64,000 nt of DNA. Source: an uncultured Cellvibrio sp. (GTDB taxonomy: Bacteria > Pseudomonadota > Gammaproteobacteria > Pseudomonadales > Cellvibrionaceae). The position numbers were made by a program, and so were the translations under genes. Of the stretch, positions 1-8,650 are shown one piece after another (position 1 is the first letter of the stretch; every line of letters starts with the position of its first letter). Where the stretch lies: contig CAMLML010000009.1 in the NCBI GenBank assembly GCA_946481095.1, forward strand, positions 10,769 through 74,768, given 5' to 3'. The notes beneath the pieces were generated by a model. The model saw nothing but the letters and a program-made list of their open reading frames with translations. It was not told where the DNA came from and searched no databases.

Positions 1-300
1 ATATCGATTTTCTTCATCGGCAAAATGTAGAGTTGAACCCAGAGGAATTGCCGTAAATTGATTGAAATTACCCACCAATGCTTTTTCTTTTAATTCAAAC
101 AATTCCAGATTTCTGATGATATTGAAATGTTTTATCTGTGCGCCTTCGCCGAGTATTAATTTGCGCACGCGAATAAATGAAAACCCTATCGTTGCTGTCG
201 AATGAATACTGCAGCCACAAAAACAATTCATTACCCATCGCTTCAGTGGATTGGGTAATAGCATCAACAGCATACAACCAAGATCAATCAATTTATTCAT
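1..300 (-). CDS. hexapeptide-repeat acyltransferase-like protein (3' end beyond window)
   Basis: An open frame starts with ATG at 300, directly against the stop codon of the flippase gene (301-303), and runs without a stop to the window edge, giving the first 100 codons. The translation begins MNKLIDLGCMLLMLLPNPLK and continues with short isoleucine/glycine repeats (IHSTATIGFSFIRV, LILGEGAQI) that resemble the left-handed beta-helix of hexapeptide O-acyltransferases. As the last visible gene of the exopolysaccharide operon it may decorate the polymer or its lipid-linked precursor. The frame is certain to be open and tightly coupled. The family call is moderate because the C-terminal part is not visible. 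Confidence 0.6.
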   Translation of the reverse strand, partial: MNKLIDLGCMLLMLLPNPLKRWVMNCFCGCSIHSTATIGFSFIRVRKLILGEGAQIKHFNIIRNLELFELKEKALVGNFNQFTAIPLGSTLHFADEENRY

Positions 301-1584
301 CTATGACCCATGACTTAAACGATACTTTGAGATGAACCATGCCTGTAAACACAAGCGCGTTAACGCACTGGATATTGCTGCAATCGCTGCCCCCCACAAT
401 CCCCATAAAGGAACACCGATCAAACATATTGAAATATTGATCGCAAATACCAGCAGCGTAATCAGCAGCACCTGCTGATCTTTATATTGACTGTAAAAAA
501 CCAGAACCTGGGCTTCCGCTATTACATTAAAAATAAATGCAATTAATACCAGAGCGAACAGACTGTAATAATCGCTCACCAATGGCATATTCAAATAGGG
601 TAATGCCAGCGCAATGACTATCAGGGCGATGATTGAAAAACCGATGGCAGCGATGCTGGTATTACGCAACAGATTCCAGACTATTTGCCAATCAGGTTGG
701 AGCTGATCAAAATTTTTAACCAATCCCGGGCGGGCTACCTGAATCAATCCGGTATAGATCAAATTACTCAGGGCACTTTGTATTTGCCAAAAAAATAAAT
801 AGACGCCGGTTAACTCCAGATTGAGAAATGCACCTATGATGTACCTGTCGCTGTAACTTGCACCTGTTGTAGCAACACCATTTAAATAAAGTCCGGATGC
901 CTGTTTACTGCGCAACCCCAACCAATTCCATAGCGTGGTTTTTAATGTTTCCGGTGTTGATGATATACGCGCAAAAACACAGATATAAATTATTGCGCTC
1001 AAGCCTGAACCCATGATCCATGCAATCAATAATGCTTCCATGTTTCGCCATGACACAATCACACTCGCCGCAAACATATAAATCAGCAGCCAGGAAGCAC
1101 TGCGCATAAAATGCAGACTATCGGCAAGCAACGGCCGCGAGAGATTAATCATTAATTGATAGCACTCGCTGTTGATATGCTCGAAAAAAATCACCAGCAA
1201 TATCAAACAAGCCAATAACCACTCACCTTTTATCGCACAATAAATAGCAACACCTGCTGCAGCAATCGCATAAATAATCGAGAGATAAATAAAATAACGA
1301 ACCAATTCATTTTTGGTATCGCCAATAGGTTGTTTCACTGCTGCACGCGATATGGACGGCATAACACCAAGGCCCAGTATTGCAGGTGCCAATATTCCTG
1401 CAGCCGCTATCAAACCATAAATCCCCAAGGCATTCAGGCCCAAATATTTGGCAACGAACAGCGTAGAAATAAATTTTACGAGTAAAGTAACCCCGCGCAT
1501 TGACATCAAAACCCAGGGCAACAGTGCCGGGTTAATCTGCAAACCTGATTTTATTCGATCATAAGCCAGATACTGACGATTCAT
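301..1584 (-). CDS. Wzx-like polysaccharide flippase (MOP superfamily)
   Basis: 427 residues, almost entirely hydrophobic, with about twelve predicted membrane helices (for example near residues 25-60, 80-110, 120-140, 165-210 and four or more between 300 and 420). Length and layout fit the Wzx/RfbX oligosaccharide flippases that turn undecaprenyl-linked repeat units to the periplasmic face of the inner membrane. It starts 12 nt after the co-polymerase stop and ends directly before the acyltransferase start, so it belongs to the exopolysaccharide operon. Low sequence conservation is normal for Wzx. The call rests on topology and neighbours. Confidence 0.82.
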   Translation of the reverse strand: MNRQYLAYDRIKSGLQINPALLPWVLMSMRGVTLLVKFISTLFVAKYLGLNALGIYGLIAAAGILAPAILGLGVMPSISRAAVKQPIGDTKNELVRYFIYLSIIYAIAAAGVAIYCAIKGEWLLACLILLVIFFEHINSECYQLMINLSRPLLADSLHFMRSASWLLIYMFAASVIVSWRNMEALLIAWIMGSGLSAIIYICVFARISSTPETLKTTLWNWLGLRSKQASGLYLNGVATTGASYSDRYIIGAFLNLELTGVYLFFWQIQSALSNLIYTGLIQVARPGLVKNFDQLQPDWQIVWNLLRNTSIAAIGFSIIALIVIALALPYLNMPLVSDYYSLFALVLIAFIFNVIAEAQVLVFYSQYKDQQVLLITLLVFAINISICLIGVPLWGLWGAAIAAISSALTRLCLQAWFISKYRLSHGS

Positions 1585-1596
1585 TTGATAAATACC

Positions 1597-3384
1597 TCAG
1601 GCGTCATAACCATAATGACGCTTTAACTTGCCGATGTGTGTATCGGACAAAAGAGTGCCCAAAATTTTATTGGGTGCTATAGCAGATTTATGCAAATAAA
1701 ATTGTGTTGATTGAACTGTTGATTTACCCCATTTCAAATTAATAAAACAAGCATCAAGGTGTGGAGTAATATTTTGCAAGTCGGCTGATTTTTTCAGATC
1801 CGGCAAGTTCACCAGAATTCGATCATAGTGGCTGGATAGTTGTTGGAAAAAACTTTTGATTGCATCGGAAGAAAGGCTGCTGACCACCTGAATATCACGC
1901 GCATAACCTGCCGGTAATATATGCAAATTTGAATGCGGACTTTTTAATAAAACATCTTCCAGTTTTACTTCCCCTGCCATCAAATTAACCCAACCCTTAC
2001 TGTGTTTATCGCCATTGCCATAAACAAAATTGGTATCCAGATAAATACAATTGGCTTTTCCCATTGCCAGATATTCCGACAAGTTGTACATCAATCTTGC
2101 ACTCGCCGATGATGAATCCATGTTGGTCATACCCAGACGCATACCGGGTTTGCCATCCAATTGCGACAGATGCGCCGCCATACCCCGCACGGCAATCGCA
2201 TAATCACTTTGTGGATTTTGCAACGCATACAACTGTTGTTGATTAACAGCTGATTTTCCATCAATGATATTAACCGGCTGTGTTTTTATTTTTTGCCAGA
2301 ACCTCAGCAACGGAACAAATCCTATAAAAGGCAAAGCCAGTTCTTTGCGCAATTGCCCGGCCCTGCGCACTGATTTTTCATTAAGATCAATAAATAAAGC
2401 CAGAATTACACCAAGACCCAATGCAACAATTGCTGATACGCCCAATAAAATTGGCGTTTTGGGATGGCTTCTTTCCGGTGGCGGAAGCGCCTCGGAAATA
2501 ACCCGGGATTCACTGACAGGAAATGAACTTTCCTGATTCATTGTCTGGTAACGGTCAAGATAGTCATCGAGTATCTGGTGATAGGTTTCCGATTCTTTTA
2601 CCAACACATTCAATTGATTCAAGGTGGTGCCGGAACCATTCTGGGTGTTATATCGCAGACGAAAATCAGCCACTGATTTATCCGCCTGTTGCGCCATTTT
2701 TTTCAGCTCATCCAATTTGCTTTGAAACCAGGTCAGGGTTTGATCCGATTTTAATGCCAACATCCGCCGCTGTTCTTTTATATACGCATTGGCAAAGGCA
2801 TTCGCCATTCGCGCCGCAAGCTCAGGTGATTCAGCGGTATAGCTGATGCGCAATACATAGGAGTCGCCCACTCGCGTTACCGCCAAACCTCTTAACAGCG
2901 CCTGGTATTGCTCAAAACCTGTTTCAATTTCTGAAACTTGCTCCTTGAAAAAAAGTGCTTTGGATTCTTTTTGCGTAATCGTTTGCAAACCTTCCCGGTA
3001 TTTCTGCATAAATTCATCAACACCTGATGCCGGTTGTGATTTTACGCCAATGTTTTCTGACAATGGTGTAGCTGCCAGTAACTCAATCACGGTATCCATT
3101 ACCGTTTGCGAATGTAAAATTTCAATTTCACTTTCAATTGCCGACTTATCCAACCCTAATTGCGGCACCTGCGACAGCTCCAATACTGCGCCTCCCGATA
3201 ATTTTTTATCCAGCAACACTCTGGCTTCAGCGGTAAATTCATCTTTGATAAAACTGATTGCAGTGACAGCACTGCCCATCACCAGCAAAAAACAAATCGC
3301 AATCAATAGCAATCGCCGACGTAAAATAGCGATGAATATTCGAAAATCTATGGTGTTTTCAATAGACATATATTTCAGGCTCAT
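1597..3384 (-). CDS. Wzz/GumC-type polysaccharide co-polymerase with degenerate BY-kinase-like domain
   Basis: About 595 residues. An N-terminal Wzz domain has a membrane helix near residues 25-48, then a long periplasmic coiled region (about 120-290) and a second helix near 310-335 preceded by a proline-rich segment (EALPPPERSHPKTP). The cytoplasmic C-terminal part (about 390-595) has the layout of a bacterial tyrosine-kinase ATPase. However, the Walker A site is replaced by NMDSSSASARLMYNLSE with no GK[ST], the Walker B aspartate is replaced in ILVNLPD, and the tail has a single tyrosine (RHYGYDA). It should control chain length and couple to the outer-membrane exporter without kinase activity. 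The start was set at the ATG at 3384, which shares a base with the upstream stop (TGATG). A TTG one codon earlier is possible. Confidence 0.85.
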   Translation of the reverse strand: MSLKYMSIENTIDFRIFIAILRRRLLLIAICFLLVMGSAVTAISFIKDEFTAEARVLLDKKLSGGAVLELSQVPQLGLDKSAIESEIEILHSQTVMDTVIELLAATPLSENIGVKSQPASGVDEFMQKYREGLQTITQKESKALFFKEQVSEIETGFEQYQALLRGLAVTRVGDSYVLRISYTAESPELAARMANAFANAYIKEQRRMLALKSDQTLTWFQSKLDELKKMAQQADKSVADFRLRYNTQNGSGTTLNQLNVLVKESETYHQILDDYLDRYQTMNQESSFPVSESRVISEALPPPERSHPKTPILLGVSAIVALGLGVILALFIDLNEKSVRRAGQLRKELALPFIGFVPLLRFWQKIKTQPVNIIDGKSAVNQQQLYALQNPQSDYAIAVRGMAAHLSQLDGKPGMRLGMTNMDSSSASARLMYNLSEYLAMGKANCIYLDTNFVYGNGDKHSKGWVNLMAGEVKLEDVLLKSPHSNLHILPAGYARDIQVVSSLSSDAIKSFFQQLSSHYDRILVNLPDLKKSADLQNITPHLDACFINLKWGKSTVQSTQFYLHKSAIAPNKILGTLLSDTHIGKLKRHYGYDA

Positions 3385-4616
3385 CAATCGTTGAGCTCAC
3401 CTGCCTCTTTAATATTGATGGTGGTCACTGCACTGGCATCCAGCAAATTCAGGAATCGTAAAAATTCAACGCTTTCTGCATTAGCCAGATAAAGAATATC
3501 GCGATTTTGTAACGGAAAATTTCTTGCCAGAAAAAAACCTTCTGCTTCGCGCAGATTCAATTTGTAAATAACCGGCAATCGCTCAGTGTCGGGAATTCGT
3601 GACTGCATGTCGGTGTTGTTCACCATCGATTTCAGGGATTGCGAGGATTCATAGCGAAATAAATAAATTTCTTCCGGATCAGCCAATGACTGATCCAAAC
3701 CACCCGCACTGCCCAATGCATCGGAAAGAGACATTTGGCGATTGGTAAAATCAAAACTGCTATTAATACCTGCAGCGCCATAAACCTGATAACGATCAGG
3801 TTCACGATATAAATAAAGCGTATCTTGTGATCGTAAATAAATATTCTTATCCGGCGTGCGAGCCAAATCATCAAAGCGAATCACCCATTCTTTACCTGCA
3901 CGACGCAACGCCAGATAGGTTTGAAAATCCGGATAACTCAAGCCGCCAGCACGTGCAACGGCATCGAGAATTCGGTCTCCATCCAGATTTAACGCCATGC
4001 GCGAATTTTGTTTAACATCACCCAGAATCGTGACCGCCGAATTGCTACGCCCGACAATCGACACCACCACTTGCGGCTCTATCGCGCGCTTGATTAATTT
4101 TTGCGTAATTTCTTCACCCACAGCAGCGGGTGTACGATTGAGTACGGTAATTTCACCCGCAAAAGGAACGCTGATTTTTCCGGTGTAATCCACCAGCTGC
4201 GATGGAATGCTCACAAAATTACCCGCGCGCACCCCTGCTTCTTTGGGAATAAACAAACCACCGGATTGCGCTTCAAACACCGTAATTTGCAAAGTGTCGC
4301 CAATATTAATGGTAACCGGCATTTTGGTTTCATTAAGCGGCCAGGCAATTTGTCGCGGCGCTGTTGCCCGTTGCAATAAATGTGCGGTCACCCGAGGCTT
4401 GATATCCACCACCAGATACTGTGAATTTTGTTCTGTATCCACCCATTGAATATCGGCGTCACTGATGCGCAGCTGTGATGACTTGCCAATATCACCACTG
4501 TAGGGACCACTGGTTGGCATTTGCGAACAGGAAGCAAGACCTATGAGAAAAAGCATCAATGTCGTTTTGATCAAAACCATTGTGACTGCATTCTGATGTG
4601 ATCGAATTTTTTGCAT
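3384..4616 (-). CDS. Wza-like outer-membrane polysaccharide export lipoprotein (OPX)
   Basis: 410 residues with a lipoprotein signal ending in LIGLASC, so Cys30 should be lipidated. A polysaccharide-export (PES) domain follows (VTINIGDTLQITVFEAQSGG, about 100-190), then SLBB-type beta-grasp segments (SNSAVTILGDVKQNS, YQVYGAAGI). OPX proteins form the outer-membrane and periplasmic conduit for capsule or exopolysaccharide together with a Wzz-type co-polymerase, and that gene follows with a one-base overlap. The ATG at 4616 has GGA upstream. An internal ATG at 4580 would give a more standard short signal peptide but has no visible ribosome binding site. Confidence 0.88.
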   Translation of the reverse strand: MQKIRSHQNAVTMVLIKTTLMLFLIGLASCSQMPTSGPYSGDIGKSSQLRISDADIQWVDTEQNSQYLVVDIKPRVTAHLLQRATAPRQIAWPLNETKMPVTINIGDTLQITVFEAQSGGLFIPKEAGVRAGNFVSIPSQLVDYTGKISVPFAGEITVLNRTPAAVGEEITQKLIKRAIEPQVVVSIVGRSNSAVTILGDVKQNSRMALNLDGDRILDAVARAGGLSYPDFQTYLALRRAGKEWVIRFDDLARTPDKNIYLRSQDTLYLYREPDRYQVYGAAGINSSFDFTNRQMSLSDALGSAGGLDQSLADPEEIYLFRYESSQSLKSMVNNTDMQSRIPDTERLPVIYKLNLREAEGFFLARNFPLQNRDILYLANAESVEFLRFLNLLDASAVTTINIKEAGELND

Positions 4617-4629
4617 ACATTATCCGGAG

Positions 4630-5808
4630 TTAATCTGTTTTAACCAGATTCTCGACTTGTAATCGGGTCAAGAGTTCTGCTGCTTTGCTTGCACAGGATT
4701 TGCGGTGTTCATTGAGCCATTGCTCGACTGCACCAATAAAATCGGTTTTGAATCTTTCTTCACTAAACGAAGATGCAAAACTGGCAATTTCCTGTGCACT
4801 CAAGAGTTGGGTTTTTTCAAAGCGATGAATGGCGGCACAAACTGATTCAGGTGTTTGCTGATCAAAATAAATTCCGGTTTTACCTTCAGCAACAGTATCC
4901 AGCAATCCGCCTTTACCAAATCCAATTACCGGGGTTCCGCAGGCCTGAGCTTCAACCGGGGCTATACCAAAATCTTCCTCTGCTGCGTGAATAAATGCTT
5001 TGGCTTTTTGCATTTTTTCAATCAGTATTTCGCGCGACACATAACCCATCAAACGAATATTGTCTCCCGCTTTTTTTGCCAATTGTTCATAGTCAGGGCC
5101 GCCCCCAAGTACCAATAATTTTTTATCCGGCATTCGATTAAATGCATCAATTATCAGTCCCACTTTTTTATATTGCACCAGACGACTACAAACCAAATAG
5201 TAATCTTCCTTTTGTGGATGCAAGGTAAATTCCGTGGTTTCTACCGGTGGGTATATGACGACTGATTCACGTCGATAACATTTTTGAATCCGACGGCGGA
5301 TAAATGTGGAGTTGGCAATAAATTTATCCACGGCCAGTGAGCTGCGCGCATCAAAATCACGCAAACCATTCAGAAAATAACGAATCAACCATGACTTCAC
5401 GCCTTTTTCACATCCGGATTCTTTTAAATATTGCGCTTGCAAATCCCAGGCATATCGAACGGGTGAATGGCAATAACAAACATGCAGTTGATCGGGGCCC
5501 GTAATCACGCCCTTGGCAACACAAAAACTGCTACTGATAATCAAATCGTAGCCCTGCAATTCAAATTGCTGGATTGCCAGCGGCATCAAGGGCAAATAAT
5601 GTCGATATTTTTTTATCGCAAAAGGTAATCGCTGAATAAAAGAAGTGTTAACCGGTTTGTGAATACCCAAAGCAGCCAATTGCTCCTTGTTCATTCCACA
5701 AACCAATGTCAATACATCCGCATCGGGATAAATTGAAAGTAATACTTTCAACACACCCTCTGCACCGCCACGATCAATTAACCAGTCGTGTACCAATGCT
5801 ACTTTCAT
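4630..5808 (-). CDS. GT4 family glycosyltransferase
   Basis: 392 residues with a GT-B fold. The N-terminal domain begins MKVALVHDWLIDRGGAE, with the glycine-rich acceptor loop. The C-terminal donor domain contains the GT4 EX7E motif, Glu278 to Glu286, in EEDFGIAPVE followed by AQACGTPVIGFGKGG. The opening resembles WbaZ-type mannosyltransferases, but donor and acceptor cannot be read from the sequence. It probably adds a sugar to the lipid-linked primer made by the upstream phosphoglycosyltransferase. GGAG lies 9 nt before the ATG. It is 13 nt from the export lipoprotein gene. Confidence 0.88.
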   Translation of the reverse strand: MKVALVHDWLIDRGGAEGVLKVLLSIYPDADVLTLVCGMNKEQLAALGIHKPVNTSFIQRLPFAIKKYRHYLPLMPLAIQQFELQGYDLIISSSFCVAKGVITGPDQLHVCYCHSPVRYAWDLQAQYLKESGCEKGVKSWLIRYFLNGLRDFDARSSLAVDKFIANSTFIRRRIQKCYRRESVVIYPPVETTEFTLHPQKEDYYLVCSRLVQYKKVGLIIDAFNRMPDKKLLVLGGGPDYEQLAKKAGDNIRLMGYVSREILIEKMQKAKAFIHAAEEDFGIAPVEAQACGTPVIGFGKGGLLDTVAEGKTGIYFDQQTPESVCAAIHRFEKTQLLSAQEIASFASSFSEERFKTDFIGAVEQWLNEHRKSCASKAAELLTRLQVENLVKTD

Positions 5809-5825
5809 GTTACATCTACTCCGAT

Positions 5826-7289
5826 TTAATAAGCCTGCTCGCTTATAAAACCTTTAAATATCGTTCGCCAAAGAATTTTCAAATCCAGAAACAATGACCA
5901 ATTACTGATGTATTGCAAATCGCAAGTGACTCGACCTGCCATTTTGTCTACGGTTTCTGTTTCTCCACGAAAGCCACTTACTTGTGCCAATCCGGTAATT
6001 CCAGGCTTCACTTTATGACGAAGCATGTAGCCTTTGATCAAACCACGATAATGTTCATTGTGCGAAACCGCGTGAGGTCTTGGCCCCACCAACGACATGC
6101 TGCCCGAGAGTACGTTGAATAACTGTGGCAATTCATCCAATGATGTTCTGCGCAAAAAACCCCCGAAGGGTGTAACACGAGGGTCGTGCCGTTGCGTTTG
6201 ATCAACTTTGGCGCCATCTTCCATCACCGTCATTGAACGAAATTTCCAAACCTTGATTTTTTCACCGCCCATACCGTATCGGGTTTGTTTAAAAAATACC
6301 GGCCCTTTGGATGTCAACTTTATGCCCAGTGCAATTAACAACATAGGCAATGAAAATAAAACCAAAAGTCCCGAACTCAATACAATATCTTCCAATCTTT
6401 TTAACCAGCCATAATCCACCAAGGGTGAATCATAAATACTTAACGCTGGAATCCCCTGAAAACAGGTTAAACGTGAATGCAATAAATCAAAATTAAATAC
6501 ATCCGGCACTATGTAAGCCGAAACCGTAGTGTCTGAAAGTTTTTCGACAATCGCTTTGGTGCGTATTTCTGCACGCAAGGGCAAAGTGATAAACACTATA
6601 TCCATTTTGCCATCGCGAGCGTCCTGATAAAGTTTTTCCAAATCCGAATTTTCTGTTCGTTTAATAGAAGATTCCGCAGCAGTATTTTCCTGACGCAATT
6701 GGTAACGATCATCATAAACACCCACCAACCGATAACCGAACCAAGGCATGCTGTCGAAACTTTTGGTCAGTCGCCCGGCAAGATCATTGGCACCTATAAT
6801 CGCTATTCTTCTTAGCACTTTTGATTTGCGTCGCAATTGTGCCAACAGTTTCCTGCGTCCGGCATGAAAACAAACTATTGTCGCTGGCGTGAGGAACAAC
6901 CAAACAGCAAAACCTGTAGCGTGTATCGATTGCAAATCAAAAAACATCAACAGAAAAATAATCAGTAACACACCGCTAAAACACCAGGCTATGAGTATGC
7001 GCACCAATAATCCGGTTGTACTGTAGCCCTTCCATAAATAATAAATTTCGTGCGCTTCAGCAAATATCACGAACAGCAACACCGCCAGTGCTGCTATAAA
7101 AGATTCAGAATTATTCCAGGCCTGCCCAAAATATTGATTGGAAATCCACAAACATAATGGAATGATTATCATGTCAACAATGCGCGAAAACGCGAGAATT
7201 GTTGAATGCTGAAGCCGAATAGCGGGTGCCTGATTGGAATTGATGAACTGTAAATCTGCAATAGATTTAGGCGTAGGATTGTCAAACAT
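5826..7289 (-). CDS. undecaprenyl-phosphate hexose-1-phosphate transferase (WcaJ/polyprenyl glycosylphosphotransferase family)
   Basis: 487 residues. Four hydrophobic helices lie in about 45-150, a CoA-binding/Rossmann-like middle domain (RRIAIIGANDLAGRLTKSF) in about 160-270, and a final hydrophobic helix near 295 leads into the catalytic bacterial-sugar-transferase domain (about 300-487). That domain carries VFFKQTRYGMGGEKIKVWKF, LRRTSLDELPQLFNVLSG and MSLVGPRPH. The family transfers hexose-1-phosphate to undecaprenyl phosphate and starts assembly of the repeat unit. It is the first gene of the operon and the start is preceded by AGAGAAGAG. Glucose is the usual substrate of this long form, but the sugar is not proven here. 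Confidence 0.9.
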   Translation of the reverse strand: MFDNPTPKSIADLQFINSNQAPAIRLQHSTILAFSRIVDMIIIPLCLWISNQYFGQAWNNSESFIAALAVLLFVIFAEAHEIYYLWKGYSTTGLLVRILIAWCFSGVLLIIFLLMFFDLQSIHATGFAVWLFLTPATIVCFHAGRRKLLAQLRRKSKVLRRIAIIGANDLAGRLTKSFDSMPWFGYRLVGVYDDRYQLRQENTAAESSIKRTENSDLEKLYQDARDGKMDIVFITLPLRAEIRTKAIVEKLSDTTVSAYIVPDVFNFDLLHSRLTCFQGIPALSIYDSPLVDYGWLKRLEDIVLSSGLLVLFSLPMLLIALGIKLTSKGPVFFKQTRYGMGGEKIKVWKFRSMTVMEDGAKVDQTQRHDPRVTPFGGFLRRTSLDELPQLFNVLSGSMSLVGPRPHAVSHNEHYRGLIKGYMLRHKVKPGITGLAQVSGFRGETETVDKMAGRVTCDLQYISNWSLFLDLKILWRTIFKGFISEQAY

Positions 7290-7993
7290 ATAAGCTCTTC
7301 TCTGTAAAATTGACCGATATATTCATTGAAATAAGAACTGATAAATAGGTTGACTCGATAAATCTATCCCGGGTACCAGCATAATGCTCTATTTAGCTGA
7401 ATGGAATTTAAATTTATGTCACAAATTTAAATTTTATTAAATTGAAATAATTTTTTGATGATAACGGTGTCAGCATTAAGCTTTTTAAAAGATGTGGAGA
7501 TAAAATAAACTGCACACATTTAGAACCCCGTGCAATTATTTAGTTCATTTATTTCTTTTCAATGAATTTCATAATGTTAGACAGGTATCAATTAATAATT
7601 TATTAATTGATTTAGATGACAAATTAATTTTTTTTGCAGATTTATATTAACAAAATTTGTTGTTTGCAGTGAAAATGCACCAACAGAAACCTTGTTTAAT
7701 ATTGATAAATGCCAATTACTGCACAAAAACAATTACTATCGCTTCATATTTTTTAATCAAATTGAATGATATGCATTCAAAAAATATTTATGTCGTCGTA
7801 ATTATTTCTCACTTCAGCATTATCAATTGATGCGCAAGCTTGTCACACACCATTTTTCGCGCCAATAGACACACTATATATGTGTCTTTTAATTATCAGG
7901 CAGTTGTTATTGATCAGGAGGTAATCAGAGATTGTTCTGCAATAAATCAGGATGTGAATCAGGCGCAATTGGTTTATTTGCGCCATATAAAAT
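7290..7993. other. 704-bp AT-rich intergenic region upstream of the exopolysaccharide operon
   Basis: No convincing gene is present. The short frames here lack ribosome binding sites and family resemblance. The stretch is very AT-rich and presumably holds the operon promoter and binding sites. The only clear structures are an 11-bp inverted repeat at 7405-7433 and hairpins at the right end next to the PhyH stop codon. I looked for an ops/JUMPstart element (GGCGGTAG on the minus strand) and did not find one. Confidence 0.6.
7405..7433. repeat. 11-bp inverted repeat, possible operator
   Basis: AATTTAAATTT at 7405-7415 and its exact complement AAATTTAAATT at 7423-7433 flank a 7-nt spacer (ATGTCAC). 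It lies about 115 bp upstream of the start of the exopolysaccharide operon. It could be a regulator site or a chance product of AT-rich DNA. Confidence 0.35.
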
Positions 7994-8004
7994 TTATGTG
8001 GCGC
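7962..8004. repeat. overlapping hairpins at the 3' end of the PhyH gene
   Basis: GGCGCAA (7962-7968) pairs with TTGCGCC (7978-7984). The GCGCC of that second arm also begins a near-perfect 25-nt inverted repeat (7980-8004; arms GCGCCATATAAA and TTTATGTGGCGC, one mismatch) that spans the PhyH stop codon. The two hairpins share an arm and cannot form together. No run of T follows on the minus strand, so this is not a standard terminator. It may protect the transcript end. Confidence 0.45.
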
Positions 8005-8650
8005 GATACGAGACCCAATCACTAAACTCCAAATGCAAAACCCGGCGCTGAGATGGCTTGATACTTTTGCTGGACGCATGGAGCAGGTGCGGTCGCATAA
8101 TCAAAGCATCACCGGCTTTTGCTTCGCAAGAAACAGGAGTGTCCCGCGAAACAATTTCAGTTATTTGATCTTGTGATAACAATCCATATCGGTGACTACC
8201 CGGAATGACTTTCAAACAACCATTTTCTTGTGTGGAATCATCCAGATGAATACGAATAGTCACCATTGTTTCCAATACAGCTAACGGTGGTTGCACATGT
8301 AACGCACCTTCTTTAACACTCCAGTTTTTCCACTCGGGATCATCAAATTTTTCTGCAACAGAAACTATTCTGTCTTGATGCCAAGTGACATACCAGTTGG
8401 ATTCAGATGTTTTATTAAACAGAATTGTTCTGACCAATTTATGCTGAAGAGTTAAATAGGATTGTGCACTTGTTAAAAATTCAGCACTGGCAAGATAGGT
8501 AGAAACCGAATTTAATTTTTTATCGATCTGGCGAATGCCGGTTACATCAATATCAAGAGCAGTTTGTTTAATATCATGCAGAATACGATTGATCCATTCT
8601 GTTGATATGAAATCTTTTGCAATAGAAAATCCATTATTAAAATCATTCAA
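7994..8650 (-). CDS. PhyH-family Fe(II)/2-oxoglutarate dioxygenase-like protein
   Basis: 218 residues. The double-stranded beta-helix signature is visible: WHQD supplies the HxD iron ligands (about residue 95), HLDDSTQENGCLKVIPGSH is the conserved core, LLHASS supplies the distal histidine, and QRRVLHLEF supplies the arginine that would bind 2-oxoglutarate. Members hydroxylate varied small molecules and the substrate is unknown here. Translation must begin at a TTG (8650): the frame is closed by a TGA just upstream and no in-frame ATG occurs near the N-terminus. GGTG precedes it and the gene overlaps the AraC gene by 8 nt, which suggests translational coupling. Confidence 0.8.
   Translation of the reverse strand: MNDFNNGFSIAKDFISTEWINRILHDIKQTALDIDVTGIRQIDKKLNSVSTYLASAEFLTSAQSYLTLQHKLVRTILFNKTSESNWYVTWHQDRIVSVAEKFDDPEWKNWSVKEGALHVQPPLAVLETMVTIRIHLDDSTQENGCLKVIPGSHRYGLLSQDQITEIVSRDTPVSCEAKAGDALIMRPHLLHASSKSIKPSQRRVLHLEFSDWVSYRAT

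Noticed and set aside
95..277. 60-codon minus-strand frame near the window edge
   Set aside because: It overlaps in another frame the longer acyltransferase-like frame that starts at 300 and fits the operon spacing exactly.
7840..8079. Two short opposing frames in the AT-rich gap
   Set aside because: Neither has a ribosome binding site or domain resemblance, and both run through the hairpins and into the PhyH 3' end.
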